A stretch of DNA of 64,000 nt, from assembly GCF_002556545.1 (NCBI RefSeq), contig NZ_CP022685.1:558001-622000 (forward strand), read 5' to 3'. This document shows, piece after piece, positions 8,455 to 19,433 of the stretch. The notes below the pieces were generated by a model, which worked only from the letters and a program-made list of their open reading frames with translations, was not told the origin of the DNA and searched no databases. Numbering within the stretch: position 1 is the stretch's first letter; each line of letters opens with the position of its first letter. The stretch is from Streptomyces formicae (lineage in GTDB: Bacteria > Actinomycetota > Actinomycetes > Streptomycetales > Streptomycetaceae). The position numbers were made by a program, and so were the translations under genes.

Positions 8455-9474
8455 TCAGAACAGGACCCGGCGGCTGTCCGGGAGGATGCTCGCGCTGGCC
8501 TTGCGCAGATCGCGGCTGACGATCATCCGCTTCAGCCAGCGGTCCCTGCCGTCGTACTTGGGCCGGAACGGCTTGCGGCCGTGCACGGCGAGGTAGTTGT
8601 CGACGATCAGCAGGGTGCCCTGCTCGATGACCACGGCCTGCTGCACGCGCTCCAGCTCGGCGATGAGGTTGTCGAAGGCACGCTGGGCGCCCGGCCGGTC
8701 GGCCACGCACCGCGTGAAGGTCTGGTCCACGCGGACGTAGGGACGCTCGCGGTCGCCGAAGAGGACCGGCACCGCCTCCGGGTCGCGCTCCATCTCCTCG
8801 GCCCTGGCGAGCGCCGGGTGGTCGGGGAAGCGGGTGCGCAGCTGCCGGATGTGCTCGTCGTCCGGGAGGTTGTAGAAGTCCGGGCGCATCAGCGCGTCGA
8901 GGTCCTCCTCGCTGAGCTTCACGTCGCGCACCGAGGAGAGGGCGGTCGGCACCTGTTCGTCGTTGCGCATGCCGAGGAGCAGCAGATAGTCGCAGCGGTC
9001 CGGGTGGAAGCAGTCCTCGGTGTGGAGTTCGAGGAGCGCCTCGCTGCCGTGCCCGGTGGGGCGTTCCTCGTCGCCGCGGATGGGCAGCACGTCCTGGACC
9101 ATGCGGCCGAGCTGGAGGGTCAGCCAGTTGTAGGGGTCGCCGAGCGCCGTCGCGCACATGGCGAGGAAGTGGTCGGGCTCCCGCGTCGAGCCGCTCGGGT
9201 CGGTGCGCTCCCAGTGCTCGGGGGTCGCGCCGACGGCCTCGTCGTCCACGGGGAAGCCGTGGACGAGGAACCCGACGTGGTCCTCGGTGCGCCGGAACCG
9301 CTCCAGAGCCTTGCGCAGACCGTCCGGGAGTCCCGCGTCGGCGAACGGGTTGCGGTCGAAGCCCGCCGGGTCCGTCGCGTCGGGCAGGGTGACGGCGAGG
9401 CGGGCGCTCTCTTCCCTTAACTGACGTGCCTCGTCGGGGGACAACTCGTAGTGCAGGATGTTCTCTTCGGCCAT
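8455..9474 (-). CDS. VioC-like 2OG-Fe(II) amino-acid beta-hydroxylase
   Basis: The 339-residue protein belongs to the clavaminate-synthase-like group with VioC, OrfP and AsnO. The iron ligands are in LELHTED (about 149-152) and AVHGRKPF (about 297). The 2OG-binding end has YDGRDRWLKR, very close to VioC. VioC makes 3-hydroxyarginine; relatives act on Asn or Glu, so an Arg-like substrate is likely but not certain. I prefer the ATG at 9474, with AAGGAAGG upstream, over a GTG at 9528 that overlaps the NRPS stop. Codon 19 is TTA, so translation should depend on the bldA leucyl-tRNA. It follows the NRPS gene by 50 bp in the same operon. Confidence 0.88.
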   Translation of the reverse strand: MAEENILHYELSPDEARQLREESARLAVTLPDATDPAGFDRNPFADAGLPDGLRKALERFRRTEDHVGFLVHGFPVDDEAVGATPEHWERTDPSGSTREPDHFLAMCATALGDPYNWLTLQLGRMVQDVLPIRGDEERPTGHGSEALLELHTEDCFHPDRCDYLLLLGMRNDEQVPTALSSVRDVKLSEEDLDALMRPDFYNLPDDEHIRQLRTRFPDHPALARAEEMERDPEAVPVLFGDRERPYVRVDQTFTRCVADRPGAQRAFDNLIAELERVQQAVVIEQGTLLIVDNYLAVHGRKPFRPKYDGRDRWLKRMIVSRDLRKASASILPDSRRVLF

Positions 9475-9524
9475 GGCGCCGACACTTCCTTCCTTGAGCC
9501 GCGGGTGCGGACGGGGTTGCGGGG

Positions 9525-12500
9525 TCACGGGTGCGTGGGGCCTTGGGCCAGCGCGCGGGCCAGGGTCACCGCGATGTCCTTCAGCGGCGCGGGGCGTGTC
9601 ATGTCCAGGTGCTCACAGGCGACGGAGTGGGTCGCGATGTCGCCCGCGACGTACGCGCGCCAGTCCTCGGGCAGCGGCGCTGTGCCGTCCCGTCCCAGGG
9701 CCGCCGTGAAGTGCAGGACGTCCCCGGGGTAGGTGGCGGTCTCGGCCTCCTCCACGAGCCTGACCGTGTGCGCGGCGGCGGCGGTGAGCGAGGCGACGAA
9801 GGCGGGCTCCAGGTCCGGCCAGCCGTCGCCCTCCCTGCGCAGGAAGCCCGCGATCTCGTCCGGGTCGAACGCGGGCGCGGTGTCGTCGGCGTCCATCGGA
9901 TAGGAGTCGAGGAGCGCGAGGAGCGCCACCTGCTCGCCCTGCGCGCGCAGGCGACAGGCCATCGCGTGCGCGATGTTCCCGCCGAGCGACCAGCCGAGCA
10001 GGTGGTAGGGGCCGTGCGGCTGGACGCCGCGCAGGTGCGCGAGGTAGTCGTCCACGAGCGCGCCGAGGTCGGCGGGTCGCTCCTGCTCCCAGACGCTCGC
10101 CGCCTCGCCCTCGCCGGGGCGCCGCGCCTGGAGCCCGTATACGGGACGGTCCGTCAACTCACCGGCCAGACCGCCGTAACACCAGCTCAGGCCGGTCACG
10201 GGGTGCACGCAGAAGAGCGGCGGGAGACCGCCCGCGGTGCTCAGCGGCAGCAGGACGCCGGACCCCGGCCGCGCGGTGCCGCCGTCGGCCCGCGCGGCGA
10301 GACCGGCCACGGTCGGCGTCTGGAAGAAGTCCTGCAGCGTGAGACCGGCAAGGCCCGCGTGCGCCGCGCACTCCGCGTGGATCCGGCTCACGAGCCGCGT
10401 GACCAGGAACGAGTGGCCGCCCAGGTGGAAGAAGCTGTCGTCCATGCCGACGTCGGGCACGTCGAGCGCCTCGGCGAACAGCGCGCTCAGCCGGTGTTCG
10501 AGGTCGGTCTCCGGGTGCCTGCCGACGCCGCCGTACTCGGGGACGGGCAGGGCCCGCCGGTCGAGCTTGCCGTTGCCGGTGACGGGCAGGGCGTCCAGCG
10601 GCACGAAGGCGGCGGGCACCATGTACGCGGGCAGCGACTCGGAGACGAACGCGCGCAGGGCTGCCGCGTCGGTGGCGTCCCTGCCACCGGCCGCGACCAC
10701 GTAGGCGACGAGCCGCTGGTCGCCGGGCCGGTCCTCGCGGACCACCACCGCGGTGTGCGCGATCCCCGGGTGGCCGCTCAGGACTGCCTCGATCTCGCCG
10801 AGCTCGATGCGGAAGCCGCGCAGCTTCACCTGGTCGTCGGCGCGTCCGCAGAATTCGAGGCTGCCGTCGGACCGCCAGCGGGCGAGGTCTCCCGAGCGGT
10901 ACATCCGCGTCCCCGTGGGCCCGAAGGGCGAGGCCACGAAGCGTTCCGCGGTGAGCGCGGCGCGCCCGGAGTAGCCGCGGGCGAGACCGCGTCCCGCGAT
11001 GTACAGCTCCCCGGTGACCCCGGGCGGCACCGGCCGCAGCTCCGCGTCGAGGACGTACACCCACATGTTGCTCATGGGCCGCCCGAGCACGGGCGTCGGC
11101 GATCCCTCCAGCGGAGCGGTGAGCGTCTCGACGGTGCATTCGGTGGGCCCGTAGCAGTTGTAGCCGGTGGTGCCCTCCTCTTCGAGCAGCCGCCGCCACA
11201 GGGGTTCGGGGATGGCCTCGCCGCCCAGGGTGATCGTGCGCGGGGTCAGCGCGGGCGTCGAGAGGAGACCGTGCTCCAGCATCTCCAGGCCGTACGTCGG
11301 CGTGGTGTCCAGGAGGTCCACGCCGTGCCGCCCGATGTAGCGGACCACGGCGGCCGGGTCGCGCCGGTCGGCCTCGGCGAGCGGATGCAGTTCGTGGCCG
11401 AGGCACATCGCGACGACCCACACCCAGGACGCGTCGAAGGACAGCGGCGCGGTGAACGCGATCCGCGCGGTGTCGCGGCCCGTGGCCAGCAGGTGCTCGG
11501 TGAAGAGCGACTCGCGGTGGGCGTGGCACATGTTGGTGAGGTTGCGGTGTTCCACCACGACGCCCTTGGGGCGCCCCGTGGAGCCCGAGGTGTAGAGGAC
11601 GTACGCCGGGTGCGCCGGGTCGAGCGGTGTGACCCGCTCGGCGTCGGTGGGGTCCTGCGACAGCACGGAACATCCCGGCTCGTTCCCGCTGTCGTCGGCG
11701 CCGGTCTCCGCACCGTCCTCCAGGTGGTCCAGGAGCAGTACGGGACCCGGGTCGAGGCCGTCCAGGGTGGCCATGGCCGCCATGCTCGTCAGGGTCAGCC
11801 GGGACTCCGCGTCGTCGAGGATGTAGGCGATGCGGTCCGAGGGATGTCCGGTGTCGACGGGGACGTAGGTGGCCCCCGCCTTGAGCACCGCGAGCAGCGC
11901 GACCACGGACGAGACCGAGCGTTCGAGGAGTACGGTGACCCGGTCCTCGGGCCCGATCCAGCGCCGCACCAGCTCCCAGGCGAGCGAGTTCGCACGGGAG
12001 TTGAGCTCGCCGAAGGTCAGCCGCCGACTGCCGAGGACCAGTGCGACCGCGTCCGGCCTGAGCCGCGCCTGCTCCTCGAACAGCTCGTGCACGGGCCGTT
12101 CGTCGGCGAGCACGGAGGCCCGCCCGCTCCACTCGGTGAGGATGCGGTGGTGTTCCTCGGGGTCGAGCAACTCGATCCGGCCGAGCGGCTCGTCGGGGCG
12201 TTCGGCCACCCCCGTGAGGAGGTTGACGAGCCGGGCGGCCATGGTCTCGACGGTGGCGTGGTCGAACAGGTCGGTGGCGTACTCGATGTCCCAGCACAGA
12301 CCGGCCGGTTCGCCGTCGCCGTCGAAGCACTCCCGCGCGGCGAAGAACGTGTCGAACTCGGCGATGTGGGCGATCGCGGGGAACTCCGACGCCTCGGTTC
12401 CGGGGAGGTCGAAGGAGGTTCCCACGCTCTCGCCGCGCAGCATCAGCATGTGCTGGAAGAGCGGATTGCGGGAGGTGGAGCGGGCCGGGTTCAGGGCTTC

Positions 12501-15500
12501 CACGACGCGTTCGAAGGGCAGGTCCTGATGGGCGTACGCGTCGAGATCGGTGGCACGCACCCGGTCGAGCAGCTCACGGAAGGTGGGATCACCCGAGACG
12601 TCGGTCCGCAGCACGAGCGTGTTCACGAAGAACCCGACCAGATCGTCGAGCGCGTCGTCGGTACGCCCCGCCACGGCCGTGCCCAGAGGAATGTCCGAAC
12701 CCGCGCCCAACCGCGAGAACAGCGTCGCCAACGCCGCCTGCAACACCATGAACAACGTCGCACCGGATTCCCTGCCAAGACCCACCAGGCCCGCGTGCAC
12801 CGAAGCGGGAACGGTGACCGATACGGTCCTGCCCCGATAGGAGGCGACCGCCGGACGCGGGTGGTCGACCGGCAGCGCCAGCTCGGCGGGCAGCCCTGCC
12901 AACTGGGCGCGCCAGTAAGCGAGTTCACGGGCGCCCACACTCGTCGGATCCGCCGCGTCACCGAGCAGCTCCCGCTGCCACAGGGCGTAGTCGGCGTACT
13001 GCACGGGCAGTTCGGTCCACTCCGGGGCCGCACCGTCCAGTCGCGCCGCGTACGCCACCGAGAGATCCCGGGCCAGCGGCACCAACGACCAGCCGTCACC
13101 CGCGATGTGATGCAGCACCAGCACCAACACGTGATCGCCGTCCGACACCCGGAACAGCTCACACCGCAGCGGCCGTTCGGTCGCCAGGTCGAAGCTATGG
13201 CCCGCGGCCAACTCCACCCGCTCCGACAACGCCTCTTCGGCGACCTCGGAGACCAGCAGCGGAACCTCGACGTCGTCGCCGATCTCCTGTCGCGGCTCCC
13301 CGCCCTTCGCGGGATAGCACGTGCGCAGGACCTCGTGCCGCGAGACGACATCGGCGAGCGCGAGCCGAAGGGCCGACGCGTCCACCGCACCCCGCAGCCG
13401 TACGGCCAGCGGAATGTTGTAGGAAGCACCCCCCTCCTCCCACTCCCGCATGAACCACAACCGCTGCTGCGCGAACGACAACGGCACCACGTCCGGCCGC
13501 TCCCCCGCACGCAACATCGGGCGTGCGTCGTCCGCGTCCCTGAGCAACGCGGCCACGCCCGCCGGGGTCGGCGCCGAGAACAGGCGGCGGATGCCCACTT
13601 CGACCCCGAGCACCGACCGGACGCGGCTGATGAGGCGGGTGGCGATCAGCGAATAGCCGCCGAGCAGGAAGAAGTTGTCGTCCATCCCGACACGCGGCAC
13701 ACCGAGGACCTCGGCGAACAGCGCGCACAGCACCTCTTCCTGAGGGGTGCGCGGAGCGCGTGGGCCGGTCGGCTCGGCCGCGACGGGGCGGGGAGCCGCT
13801 TCCGTCCTGGTGGTGGGGGCCGGTGCCTCGGTCAGTTCCAGCGTGCCGTCGTGCCGCCAGCGGGCCCGGTGCCCCGTCCGGTACATCCGGCCGCCGGGCG
13901 TGAAAGGGCTGTCGACGAGCCGGTCATCGGCGTCGGAGTCGGTCCGGACAGCCGCGAGGTACACGTCACCGGTGACGCCCGGCGGCACGGGCCGGAGCGC
14001 GGCGTCCAGGACGTACGCGGTGTGCGCGCACTCGGGGCCGGACGGCGACGCGGCGAGTCGCTGCCACAGGTCGGCGGGCAGGGCGGTCCCCCACTCGGCG
14101 AGGATCCGGCGGCGTTCCTCGCCGTCGAGGAGTTCCGCTTCGCCGACCGGGGCGTCGGGGTGGGCGACGACCGACTCCAGGACGCGCAGGAAGCGGCGGG
14201 CCAGCACCTCGACGGTCTCGTGGTCGTAGAGGTCCACCGCGTACTCGAACTCGGCGCGCAGGCCCGTCCCCCCGTCATCGGCACCGGGCGTCTCCGCCAC
14301 GCTGACGGTGAGGTCGAACTTGGCGGCGCGGTACGCGAGGGGGTGCGGCTCCGCGCGCGTGCCGCTGAACTCGAACGTGGCGACGTCGTTGTTCTGGAGG
14401 ACGAGCATGTGCTGGAAGAGCGGATTGCGGGAGGTGGAGCGGGCCGGGTTCAGGGCTTCCACGACGCGTTCGAAGGGCAGGTCCTGATGGGCGTACGCGT
14501 CGAGATCGGTGGCACGCACCCGGTCGAGCAGCTCACGGAACGTCGGATCGCCCGACACGTCGGTCCGCAGGACAAGCGTGTTCACGAAGAACCCGACCAG
14601 ATCGTCGAGCGCGTCGTCGGTACGCCCCGCCACGGCCGTCCCCAGAGGAATGTCCGAACCCGCGCCCAACCGCGAGAACAACGTCGCCAACGCCGCCTGC
14701 AACACCATGAACAACGTCGCACCGGATTCCCTGCCAAGACCCACCAGGCCCGCGTGCACCGAAGCGGGTACCTCCACCGAGGCCGTGCGGCCGCGGTACG
14801 ACGCCACCACGGGACGCCGCCGGTCCCTGGGTAGCTCAAGCTCCTCCGGAGCGCCTGCCAACTGCTGACGCCAGTAGGCCAGTTCGCGGGACTGGACGCT
14901 CTCCGGGTCGGCGGCGTCGCCGAGCAGCTCCCGCTGCCACAGGGCGTAGTCCGCGTACTGCACCGGCAACGCGGACCAGCCGGGGCTCGCCCCCTCGCGA
15001 CGCGCCGCGTACGCCACCGAGAGGTCCCGGGCCAGCGGCACCAACGACCAGCCGTCACCGGCGATGTGATGCAGCACCAGCAACACCACATGGTCGTCGT
15101 CCGACACCCGGAACAGCTCACACCGCAGCGGCGGCTCGGCCGCCAGGTCGAAGCTGTGCCCCGAGGCCGACTCCACCCGCTCCGACAGCTCCTCTTCGGC
15201 GACCTCGGAGACCAGCAACGGGACCTCGGCACGCGCGGAGACCTCCTGTCGCGGCTCCCCGCCCGTCACCGGGAAACTCGTCCGCAGCGTCTCGTGCCGG
15301 GAGACGACATCGCCGAGCGCGAGGCGCAGGGCCCCCACATCGACCGGGCCGCGCAGTCGCACGGCGAGCGGAATGTTGTAGGCGGCGCCGCCCTCCTGCC
15401 ACTCCCGCATGAACCAGAGCCGGTGCTGCGCGAACGAGAGCGGCACCACGTCGGGCCGCTCCCCCGCACGCAGCGCCGGGCGCGCGTCGCCGCCCTCGCG

Positions 15501-18500
15501 GATCAGCGCGGCGATGCCCGCCGCCGTCGGGGCCGCGAACAGGTCGCGCAGGCCCAGCTCGGCACCCATGCGCGAGCGCACCCGTGAGACGAGCCGGGTA
15601 GCCGACAGGGAGTGCCCGCCCAGCGCGAAGAAGTCGTCGTCCACGCCGACCCGGGGAACTCCGAGCACCTCGGCGAAGAGCCCGCACAGCATGTCCTCTT
15701 GCGGCGTGCGCGGGGGACGGCCTCCCTCCCTGGCGCCGCCCGCCGCGGGAACGGGCAGCGCGCGCCGGTCCAGCTTGCCGTTGGCCGTCAGCGGCAAGGC
15801 GTCCAGGACCATGACGACCGAGGGCACCATGTAGTCGGGCAGCACCCGGGCCACGGCGGCGCGCACCGCCTCCGCGTCGACCGGCTCCGCCGCCGTCCCC
15901 ACCACGTACGCGACGAGGCGACGGCCCGCCGCGCCGTCCGCACGGGCGACCACCGCGCACTGGGCGATCCCGGCGCACCCGGCGACCACCGCCTCCACCT
16001 CGCGCGGCTCCACCCGGAAACCCCGCACCTTCACCTGGTCGTCCGCGCGCCCCAGGAACTCCAGGACGCCGTCGCGGTTCCAGCGGGCGCGGTCGCCGGT
16101 GCGGTACATGCGCTCGCCGACGGCGTACGGGTTGGCCACGAAGCGCTCCGCGGTGAGCGCGGGCCCGCGCGCATAGCCGTCGGCGAGGCCCGCACCGGCC
16201 ACGTACAGTTCGCCCGGCACGCCGACCGGGACCGGCCGGAGCCGCGGGTCGAGGAGGTAGGCGCGCTTGCCCGCCAAGGGGACGCCGATGGGGACGGAGG
16301 TCGCGGCGGGAGCGAGGTCCCGCACGGTGTGGCTGGTGGTGAAGCCCATCGACTCGACGGGACCGTATCCGTTGACGACGGCCAGCCCGGGGAACAACTG
16401 CGCGGCCCGCGCGACGTGTTCCACCGATGCCGCCTCGCCCGCGGTCATCACCGTGCGCAGCCCGGAGAGGATCTCGGGCCGCTCGTCGACGAAGAGGTTG
16501 AACAGCGTCGCCGAGACCTGGAGGACGGTCACGCCGTGTTCCCTTGCCAGGTCGGCCAGTTCGTCGATGTCGGTCTTGCGCTCCCTCGGCAGCACCGAGC
16601 AGCCGCCGTGGAAGAGAGCGCCGAAGACCTCCAGGGCGAAGGCGTCCCACGACACGGGCGACGACTGGAGGTAGACGTCGTCGGCGCGGAACCCCAGATA
16701 GTCCTGGCCGAGGAACGTCGAAGCGACCGCGCGGTGCGGTGCCACCACGCCCTTGGGGACACCGGTCGAGCCGGAGGTGAACATGACGCACGCGGCCGCG
16801 CCGGGCGGACAGACGACGCCCAGATCGCTTCCCGAATGCGCCGCGACGGTCTCCGCCTCCTCGTCCAGGAGCAGCAGGCGGGCGTCGGTGTCGAGGCGCT
16901 CGGGCAGCGAGCCGTCGGAGACGATCACGCGCGCCCCGACCGTCTCCACCACCGTGCGCAGCCGCTCCTGGGGGAAGGCGGGGTCCAGGAGCGTGTAGGC
17001 GGCGCCCGTCTTGAGCGCGGCGAGCAGCGAGGCCACCAGGTCGGTCCCCCGTGCCAGGAAGATCCCCACCACGTGGTCGCGGCCGACACCGAGGTCGGCG
17101 AGGCGGCGGGCGATCCGGTTGGCGCGGGCGTTGAGTTCGGCGTACGAGACGTGCGCCGCGCCGTGGACCAGGGCGGTCCTGTGCGGGTGCGTGCGCGCCT
17201 GCTCCTCGAAGACCTCGTGCACGGTGCGGGCCTGCGGGAAGGGGGCGTGGGCGCCGCTCCACTCCGCGAGGACGCGCCGCTCCTCGCGGGCGTCGAGCAG
17301 CCCGATGCGGGAGACCGGGCGGTCGGGGTCGGCGACGACCGACTCCAGGAGCCGCAGGAGGCGGCCGGTCAGGATCTCCACGGTGGTGCGGTCGTAGAGG
17401 TCGGTGGCGTACTCGACGTCGCACCGCAGCCCGTTCGCGGTGCCGCCGGTGTCCTCGTCGAAGGTCTCCTCCACGAAGAACGTCAGGTCGAACTTGGCCG
17501 ACCTGCGCTCCAACGGCACGGCGGACGACGTCACGCCGGGGAAGGTGACGTCGAGGGCCGCGCTGTCCTGGAGGACGAGCATGTGCTGGAAGAGGGGGTG
17601 GCGGGCGCTGGAGCGGGCCGGGTTCAGGGCTTCCACGACGCGTTCGAAGGGCAGGTCCTGATGGGCGTACGCGTCGAGATCGGTGGCACGCACCCGGTCG
17701 AGCAGCTCACGGAACGTCGGGTCGCCCGACACGTCGGTCCGCAGCACGAGCGTGTTGACGAAGAACCCGACGAGATCGTCCAGGGCCTCGTCCGCGCGCC
17801 CCGCCACAGCCGTGCCGAGCGGGATGTCGGTGCCGCCGCCGAGGCGCGAGAACAACGTCGCCAGCGCCGCCTGCACCACCATGAACAGCGTGGCACCCGA
17901 CTCACGGCCGAGACCGACCAGACCGGCGTGCAGTGAGGCGGGCACCTCCACGGACACCGAGCGGCCCCGGTACGAGGCGACCGCCGGACGGGGGCGGTCC
18001 GTGGGCAGCTCCACTTCGGCGGGCACATCCGCGAATTGCCCCTGCCAGTAAGCTACTTCGCGAGCCTGGACGCTCGCCGGATCGTCCGCGTCGCCGAGCA
18101 GCTCCCGCTGCCACAGGGCGTAGTCCGCGTACTGCACCGGCAACGCGGACCAGTTGGGGCCCACCCCCTTGCGACGCGCCGCGTACGCCACCGAGAGGTC
18201 CCGGGCCAACGGCGCCAACGACCAGCCGTCGCCCGCGATGTGATGCAGCACCAGCAACAGCACGTGCTCGTCGGCCGCGACCCGGAACAGCTCACACCGC
18301 AGCGGGCCCTCGACCGCCAGGTCGAATCGGTGATCGGCGGCGGCGTCCACGCGCTCCGCCAGGGCTCCTTCGTCCGCGGCGGAGGTCACGTCGGACATGA
18401 GGAGCGGGATCTCGGCGTGGTCGGCCACCTCCTGCCTCGGCTGTCCGTCGGTGACGGGGTAGCGCGTGCGCAGGACCTCGTGCCGCGAGACGACATCGGC

Positions 18501-19385
18501 GAGCGCGAGCCGAAGGGCCGACGCGTCCACCGCACCCCGCAGCCGTACGGCCAGCGGAATGTTGTAGGAAACGCCCCCCTGCTCCCACTCCCGCATGAAC
18601 CACAACCGCTGCTGCGCGAACGACAACGGCACCACGTCCGGCCGCTCCCCCGCGCACAGCACCGGGCGCGACGACTCCTCGTCGACCCGCAGCCGGGCGG
18701 CGAGAGCCGCCACGGACGGGGCCGCGAACAAGTCACGCACGCTCAGCTCGACGCCCATCCGCGAGCGCACCCGCGAGACGAGCCGCGTCGCCGACAGCGA
18801 ATGCCCGCCCACGGCGAAGAAGTCGTCGTCCACACCGACCCGGGGAAGTCCCAGGACATCGGCGAACAGGCCGCACAGGAGCTCTTCTTCAGGAGTGCGC
18901 GGGCCACGCCCCGCCCCCGCTCCGCCACCTGCCTCGGGGGCGGGCAGCGCGCCCCTGTCCAGCTTGCCGTTGGCCGTCAGCGGCAGGGCGTCGAGCACCA
19001 CGACGGCCGAGGGCACCATGTAGTCGGGCAGCACCCGGGCCACGGACGCGCGCACCGCCTCCGCCTCGACCGACGCGCCGGCCGCGCCCACCACGTACGC
19101 GACGAGGCGTCGCCCCCCTGCTCCGTCGTCGCGGGCCACCACCGCGCACTGGGCGACCCCCGCGCAGTCGGCGACCACCGCCTCCACCTCGCGCGGCTCC
19201 ACCCGGAAACCCCGCACCTTCACCTGGTCGTCCGCGCGCCCCAGGAACTCCAGGACGCCGACGCGGCAGGTGGCTTCGGAGTCCGTGCCGAGGGCCGGGC
19301 CGGAGGAGACGAGGCGGACGTGCCCGGGCGGGCCCAGCGGCGCGGGGGCATCGAGCTCGACCGACGTCAGGGGCAGCCAGTTCAT
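9525..19385 (-). CDS. NRPS: Asub-PCP-C-A-PCP-C-(A remnant)-PCP-C-A-PCP-TE
   Basis: The 3286-residue cytoplasmic synthetase reads in order as follows. First comes a lone A-domain C-terminal subdomain (43-145; [17 protein letters not shown]), then PCP1 (GGHSL near 191), C1, a full A2 (715-1215) and PCP2. Next are C2, an A-domain remnant (1760-1860) that keeps only a piece around A6/A7 with YRTGH, PCP3 (GGYS), C3, a full A3 (2425-2945), PCP4 and a thioesterase (GWSLGG near 3130). All three C domains keep HHIAGDG. My binding-pocket reading is DALQMAGGF-K for A2 and DAVDTGCVE-K for A3; the acidic 278 and 331 positions of A3 suit a basic side chain such as arginine. PCP1 and PCP3 cannot be loaded by A domains on this chain. 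The start ATG has GAGGAC upstream and lies 48 bp after the AsnRS-like gene. Confidence 0.95.
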   Translation of the reverse strand: MNWLPLTSVELDAPAPLGPPGHVRLVSSGPALGTDSEATCRVGVLEFLGRADDQVKVRGFRVEPREVEAVVADCAGVAQCAVVARDDGAGGRRLVAYVVGAAGASVEAEAVRASVARVLPDYMVPSAVVVLDALPLTANGKLDRGALPAPEAGGGAGAGRGPRTPEEELLCGLFADVLGLPRVGVDDDFFAVGGHSLSATRLVSRVRSRMGVELSVRDLFAAPSVAALAARLRVDEESSRPVLCAGERPDVVPLSFAQQRLWFMREWEQGGVSYNIPLAVRLRGAVDASALRLALADVVSRHEVLRTRYPVTDGQPRQEVADHAEIPLLMSDVTSAADEGALAERVDAAADHRFDLAVEGPLRCELFRVAADEHVLLLVLHHIAGDGWSLAPLARDLSVAYAARRKGVGPNWSALPVQYADYALWQRELLGDADDPASVQAREVAYWQGQFADVPAEVELPTDRPRPAVASYRGRSVSVEVPASLHAGLVGLGRESGATLFMVVQAALATLFSRLGGGTDIPLGTAVAGRADEALDDLVGFFVNTLVLRTDVSGDPTFRELLDRVRATDLDAYAHQDLPFERVVEALNPARSSARHPLFQHMLVLQDSAALDVTFPGVTSSAVPLERRSAKFDLTFFVEETFDEDTGGTANGLRCDVEYATDLYDRTTVEILTGRLLRLLESVVADPDRPVSRIGLLDAREERRVLAEWSGAHAPFPQARTVHEVFEEQARTHPHRTALVHGAAHVSYAELNARANRIARRLADLGVGRDHVVGIFLARGTDLVASLLAALKTGAAYTLLDPAFPQERLRTVVETVGARVIVSDGSLPERLDTDARLLLLDEEAETVAAHSGSDLGVVCPPGAAACVMFTSGSTGVPKGVVAPHRAVASTFLGQDYLGFRADDVYLQSSPVSWDAFALEVFGALFHGGCSVLPRERKTDIDELADLAREHGVTVLQVSATLFNLFVDERPEILSGLRTVMTAGEAASVEHVARAAQLFPGLAVVNGYGPVESMGFTTSHTVRDLAPAATSVPIGVPLAGKRAYLLDPRLRPVPVGVPGELYVAGAGLADGYARGPALTAERFVANPYAVGERMYRTGDRARWNRDGVLEFLGRADDQVKVRGFRVEPREVEAVVAGCAGIAQCAVVARADGAAGRRLVAYVVGTAAEPVDAEAVRAAVARVLPDYMVPSVVMVLDALPLTANGKLDRRALPVPAAGGAREGGRPPRTPQEDMLCGLFAEVLGVPRVGVDDDFFALGGHSLSATRLVSRVRSRMGAELGLRDLFAAPTAAGIAALIREGGDARPALRAGERPDVVPLSFAQHRLWFMREWQEGGAAYNIPLAVRLRGPVDVGALRLALGDVVSRHETLRTSFPVTGGEPRQEVSARAEVPLLVSEVAEEELSERVESASGHSFDLAAEPPLRCELFRVSDDDHVVLLVLHHIAGDGWSLVPLARDLSVAYAARREGASPGWSALPVQYADYALWQRELLGDAADPESVQSRELAYWRQQLAGAPEELELPRDRRRPVVASYRGRTASVEVPASVHAGLVGLGRESGATLFMVLQAALATLFSRLGAGSDIPLGTAVAGRTDDALDDLVGFFVNTLVLRTDVSGDPTFRELLDRVRATDLDAYAHQDLPFERVVEALNPARSTSRNPLFQHMLVLQNNDVATFEFSGTRAEPHPLAYRAAKFDLTVSVAETPGADDGGTGLRAEFEYAVDLYDHETVEVLARRFLRVLESVVAHPDAPVGEAELLDGEERRRILAEWGTALPADLWQRLAASPSGPECAHTAYVLDAALRPVPPGVTGDVYLAAVRTDSDADDRLVDSPFTPGGRMYRTGHRARWRHDGTLELTEAPAPTTRTEAAPRPVAAEPTGPRAPRTPQEEVLCALFAEVLGVPRVGMDDNFFLLGGYSLIATRLISRVRSVLGVEVGIRRLFSAPTPAGVAALLRDADDARPMLRAGERPDVVPLSFAQQRLWFMREWEEGGASYNIPLAVRLRGAVDASALRLALADVVSRHEVLRTCYPAKGGEPRQEIGDDVEVPLLVSEVAEEALSERVELAAGHSFDLATERPLRCELFRVSDGDHVLVLVLHHIAGDGWSLVPLARDLSVAYAARLDGAAPEWTELPVQYADYALWQRELLGDAADPTSVGARELAYWRAQLAGLPAELALPVDHPRPAVASYRGRTVSVTVPASVHAGLVGLGRESGATLFMVLQAALATLFSRLGAGSDIPLGTAVAGRTDDALDDLVGFFVNTLVLRTDVSGDPTFRELLDRVRATDLDAYAHQDLPFERVVEALNPARSTSRNPLFQHMLMLRGESVGTSFDLPGTEASEFPAIAHIAEFDTFFAARECFDGDGEPAGLCWDIEYATDLFDHATVETMAARLVNLLTGVAERPDEPLGRIELLDPEEHHRILTEWSGRASVLADERPVHELFEEQARLRPDAVALVLGSRRLTFGELNSRANSLAWELVRRWIGPEDRVTVLLERSVSSVVALLAVLKAGATYVPVDTGHPSDRIAYILDDAESRLTLTSMAAMATLDGLDPGPVLLLDHLEDGAETGADDSGNEPGCSVLSQDPTDAERVTPLDPAHPAYVLYTSGSTGRPKGVVVEHRNLTNMCHAHRESLFTEHLLATGRDTARIAFTAPLSFDASWVWVVAMCLGHELHPLAEADRRDPAAVVRYIGRHGVDLLDTTPTYGLEMLEHGLLSTPALTPRTITLGGEAIPEPLWRRLLEEEGTTGYNCYGPTECTVETLTAPLEGSPTPVLGRPMSNMWVYVLDAELRPVPPGVTGELYIAGRGLARGYSGRAALTAERFVASPFGPTGTRMYRSGDLARWRSDGSLEFCGRADDQVKLRGFRIELGEIEAVLSGHPGIAHTAVVVREDRPGDQRLVAYVVAAGGRDATDAAALRAFVSESLPAYMVPAAFVPLDALPVTGNGKLDRRALPVPEYGGVGRHPETDLEHRLSALFAEALDVPDVGMDDSFFHLGGHSFLVTRLVSRIHAECAAHAGLAGLTLQDFFQTPTVAGLAARADGGTARPGSGVLLPLSTAGGLPPLFCVHPVTGLSWCYGGLAGELTDRPVYGLQARRPGEGEAASVWEQERPADLGALVDDYLAHLRGVQPHGPYHLLGWSLGGNIAHAMACRLRAQGEQVALLALLDSYPMDADDTAPAFDPDEIAGFLRREGDGWPDLEPAFVASLTAAAAHTVRLVEEAETATYPGDVLHFTAALGRDGTAPLPEDWRAYVAGDIATHSVACEHLDMTRPAPLKDIAVTLARALAQGPTHP
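12445..12809. repeat. C-domain repeat, copy 1 (nearly identical to 14404-14768)
   Basis: These 365 bp match 14404-14768 without gaps and with about eight mismatches; the first 137 bp are identical. The segment codes for the second half of a condensation domain ([11 protein letters not shown] through the [13 protein letters not shown] region). A shorter third match lies near 17600-17730. This implies recent duplication or gene conversion between modules of the same NRPS gene. Confidence 0.85.
14404..14768. repeat. C-domain repeat, copy 2 (nearly identical to 12445-12809)
   Basis: This is the partner of the repeat at 12445-12809, at a fixed offset of 1959 bp. Identity falls off sharply at both ends, as expected for a conversion tract. 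Confidence 0.85.
19170..19260. repeat. A8-region repeat identical to 15981-16071
   Basis: A 91-bp stretch coding for EPREVEA and the A8 motif [16 protein letters not shown] is identical to the same part of A2 at 15981-16071. The match ends abruptly at 19260. That marks the point where A-domain sequence gives way to the unrelated 42-residue N-terminus of the NRPS. Confidence 0.85.
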
Positions 19386-19433
19386 GTCGTCCTCGCTCCA
19401 CGTGTCAGGGGTGGGATTCAGGGGTGGGGCGGA

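Noticed and set aside
9475..9528. GTG start at 9528 for the VioC-like gene, overlapping the NRPS stop
   Set aside because: The added residues are Pro/Arg-rich and unlike the family N-terminus. The ATG at 9474 has AAGGAAGG upstream.
9531..14834. A 1767-codon open frame on the plus strand opposite the NRPS
   Set aside because: It is antisense to strong NRPS domain coding and its Arg/Gly/Gln-rich product has no domain. Long antisense frames are normal in very GC-rich coding DNA.
9525..19385. NRPS internal repeats as a CRISPR or mobile-element signature
   Set aside because: Repeats are long, in frame and fall on homologous domains; there are no spacers, terminal inverted repeats or transposase.
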